Below are positions 28,677 through 29,121 of a stretch of DNA of 29,121 nucleotides, one piece after another. The position numbers and the translations under genes were made by a program. The stretch lies in the IMG/VR virus record IMGVR_UViG_3300046009_013966, positions 1 to 29,121 of that record. The stretch is one strand, 5' to 3'. Source of the DNA: a virus. Under the pieces are notes generated by a model. That model did no database searches. It was not told the origin of the DNA and saw only the letters and a list, made by a program, of their open reading frames with translations. Each line of letters starts with the position of its first letter. The stretch's first letter is position 1.

Positions 28677-28886
28677 ATGTCTAGAATGAAAGACCTATAC
28701 ATGGACATCATGGAAGAGCTTGAGTTAGCTGAGCTGAATTTCCATGAGATTGCAGCCAAGTTTGGTGTGACCCATGAAGATGTCTGCATAGTCTGGGATG
28801 AGCTCAGCCTGCAGCATGAAGAACTATTGTCAGATCGTCACAGGCCCATAGAGGCTGACGCAAGCTGGTACGATCTCGAATACTAG
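28677..28886 (+). CDS. Small protein with possible helix-turn-helix
   Basis: 69 aa from ATG 28677 (a GTG at 28665 is possible). Residues about 21-44 (NFHEIAAKFGVTHEDVCIVW) have the spacing of a helix-turn-helix: a helix ending at A26-A27, a Gly turn at 30, and a second helix from T32. The C-terminus is acidic. If the HTH is real this could be an early regulator, perhaps of the repeated cassettes nearby, but HTH calls in short proteins are unreliable. Its only upstream signal is a weak GAGA, so translation may depend on coupling to the preceding gene. Confidence 0.6.
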   Translation: MSRMKDLYMDIMEELELAELNFHEIAAKFGVTHEDVCIVWDELSLQHEELLSDRHRPIEADASWYDLEY

Positions 28887-28901
28887 AATGCAGGAGCAAC
28901 C

Positions 28902-29121
28902 ATGGGAATGTGGACCACAGAACTTCAGGACGAGATGAAGACCGTCGTAGCCGAGCTCAGTAACGCCAGCCAGGCCTGCTACGGAAACCACAGTTATGCT
29001 GCGGGTTACCTGGAAAGCGTTGTCGTAGACCTGCTTCGACACGCACCCAAGCGTCGACAGCGAGCGTTAATCAGCGACCTGTGTCGAGTCTCCCAGGAGC
29101 TCAGAGCTCGGGCTCAGAACC
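28902..29121 (+). CDS. 3'-truncated small hypothetical protein
   Basis: The frame opens at ATG 28902, five bases after AGGAG (28892-28896), and stays open for 73 codons to the window end. Visible start MGMWTTELQDEMKTVVAEL, then a helical region with GYLESVVVDLLRHAPKR and an Arg-rich end. No domain recognised. It follows the HTH-like gene by 15 bases and is probably on the same P5 transcript. Its full length lies outside the window. Confidence 0.6.
   Translation, partial: MGMWTTELQDEMKTVVAELSNASQACYGNHSYAAGYLESVVVDLLRHAPKRRQRALISDLCRVSQELRARAQN

Overview
The window reads as part of a tailed double-stranded DNA phage genome of the T4-like (myovirus) type found in marine and freshwater environments. 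All convincing genes lie on the + strand, are tightly packed and often overlap by 1-14 bases (TAATG or ATGA junctions). The T4-like assignment rests on a gp61-type primase, phage-type NrdA/NrdB with a thioredoxin, ThyX, late promoters of the NATAAATA type, and structural modules that I recognise from cyanophage and pelagiphage relatives. Spanin-like lysis genes and clear sigma-70 promoters point to a Gram-negative host. The host genus cannot be read from the sequence.

Region 1 (1-6574): a head-associated block. It holds a 5'-truncated structural-type protein with a DUF5824-like motif, a Dps/ferritin-like protein, and then six genes, five of which start with a short leader (MK-x-F/L-x-E/D-L/I...) resembling the capsid-targeting sequence of T4 internal head proteins. 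One of these is a 719-aa modular protein whose modules are joined by recurring [VIL]-x-E sites like those cut by T4-type prohead proteases. Region 2 (6600-12358): virion decoration and fibre genes. These are two tandem paralogous fibre-like proteins, a complete subtilisin-type (S8) protease, a modular head-type protein, an Ig-like structural protein and a third fibre paralogue. Late promoters precede the genes at 6600 and 9690. Region 3 (12358-13831): two conserved T4-like hypotheticals, a Pro/Ala/Lys-rich AT-hook protein and a coiled-coil protein with one C-terminal membrane segment.

Region 4 (13835-20546): a sigma-70 promoter whose -10 box sits inside a perfect inverted repeat drives the primase and a nucleotide-metabolism run: a MazG-like NTP-PPase, ThyX, a second MazG-like NTP-PPase, NrdA, thioredoxin and NrdB. 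A spanin-like lysis cassette is embedded in this run. Region 5 (20566-24137): a late promoter and a 1177-aa fibre protein with a long coiled-coil N-terminus and thirteen 14-residue repeats near its C-terminus. Region 6 (24146-26455): small Cys-rich zinc-binding proteins, dCMP deaminase, a GIY-YIG-like nuclease and a 2OG-Fe(II) oxygenase.

Region 7 (26450-29121): an early-type region. Five near-identical extended -10 sigma-70 promoter cassettes each precede a short transcription unit: an AAA+ ATPase, a 61-aa membrane protein, one unit with no ORF but a tRNA T-arm-like motif, and two small hypotheticals. Four of the five carry an in-frame ATG at the predicted transcription start. The last gene runs off the window. 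The most distinctive observations are the capsid-targeting-leader cluster with its cleavable modular protein, the fibre-embedded subtilase, and the repeated promoter cassettes with apparent leaderless or dual starts.
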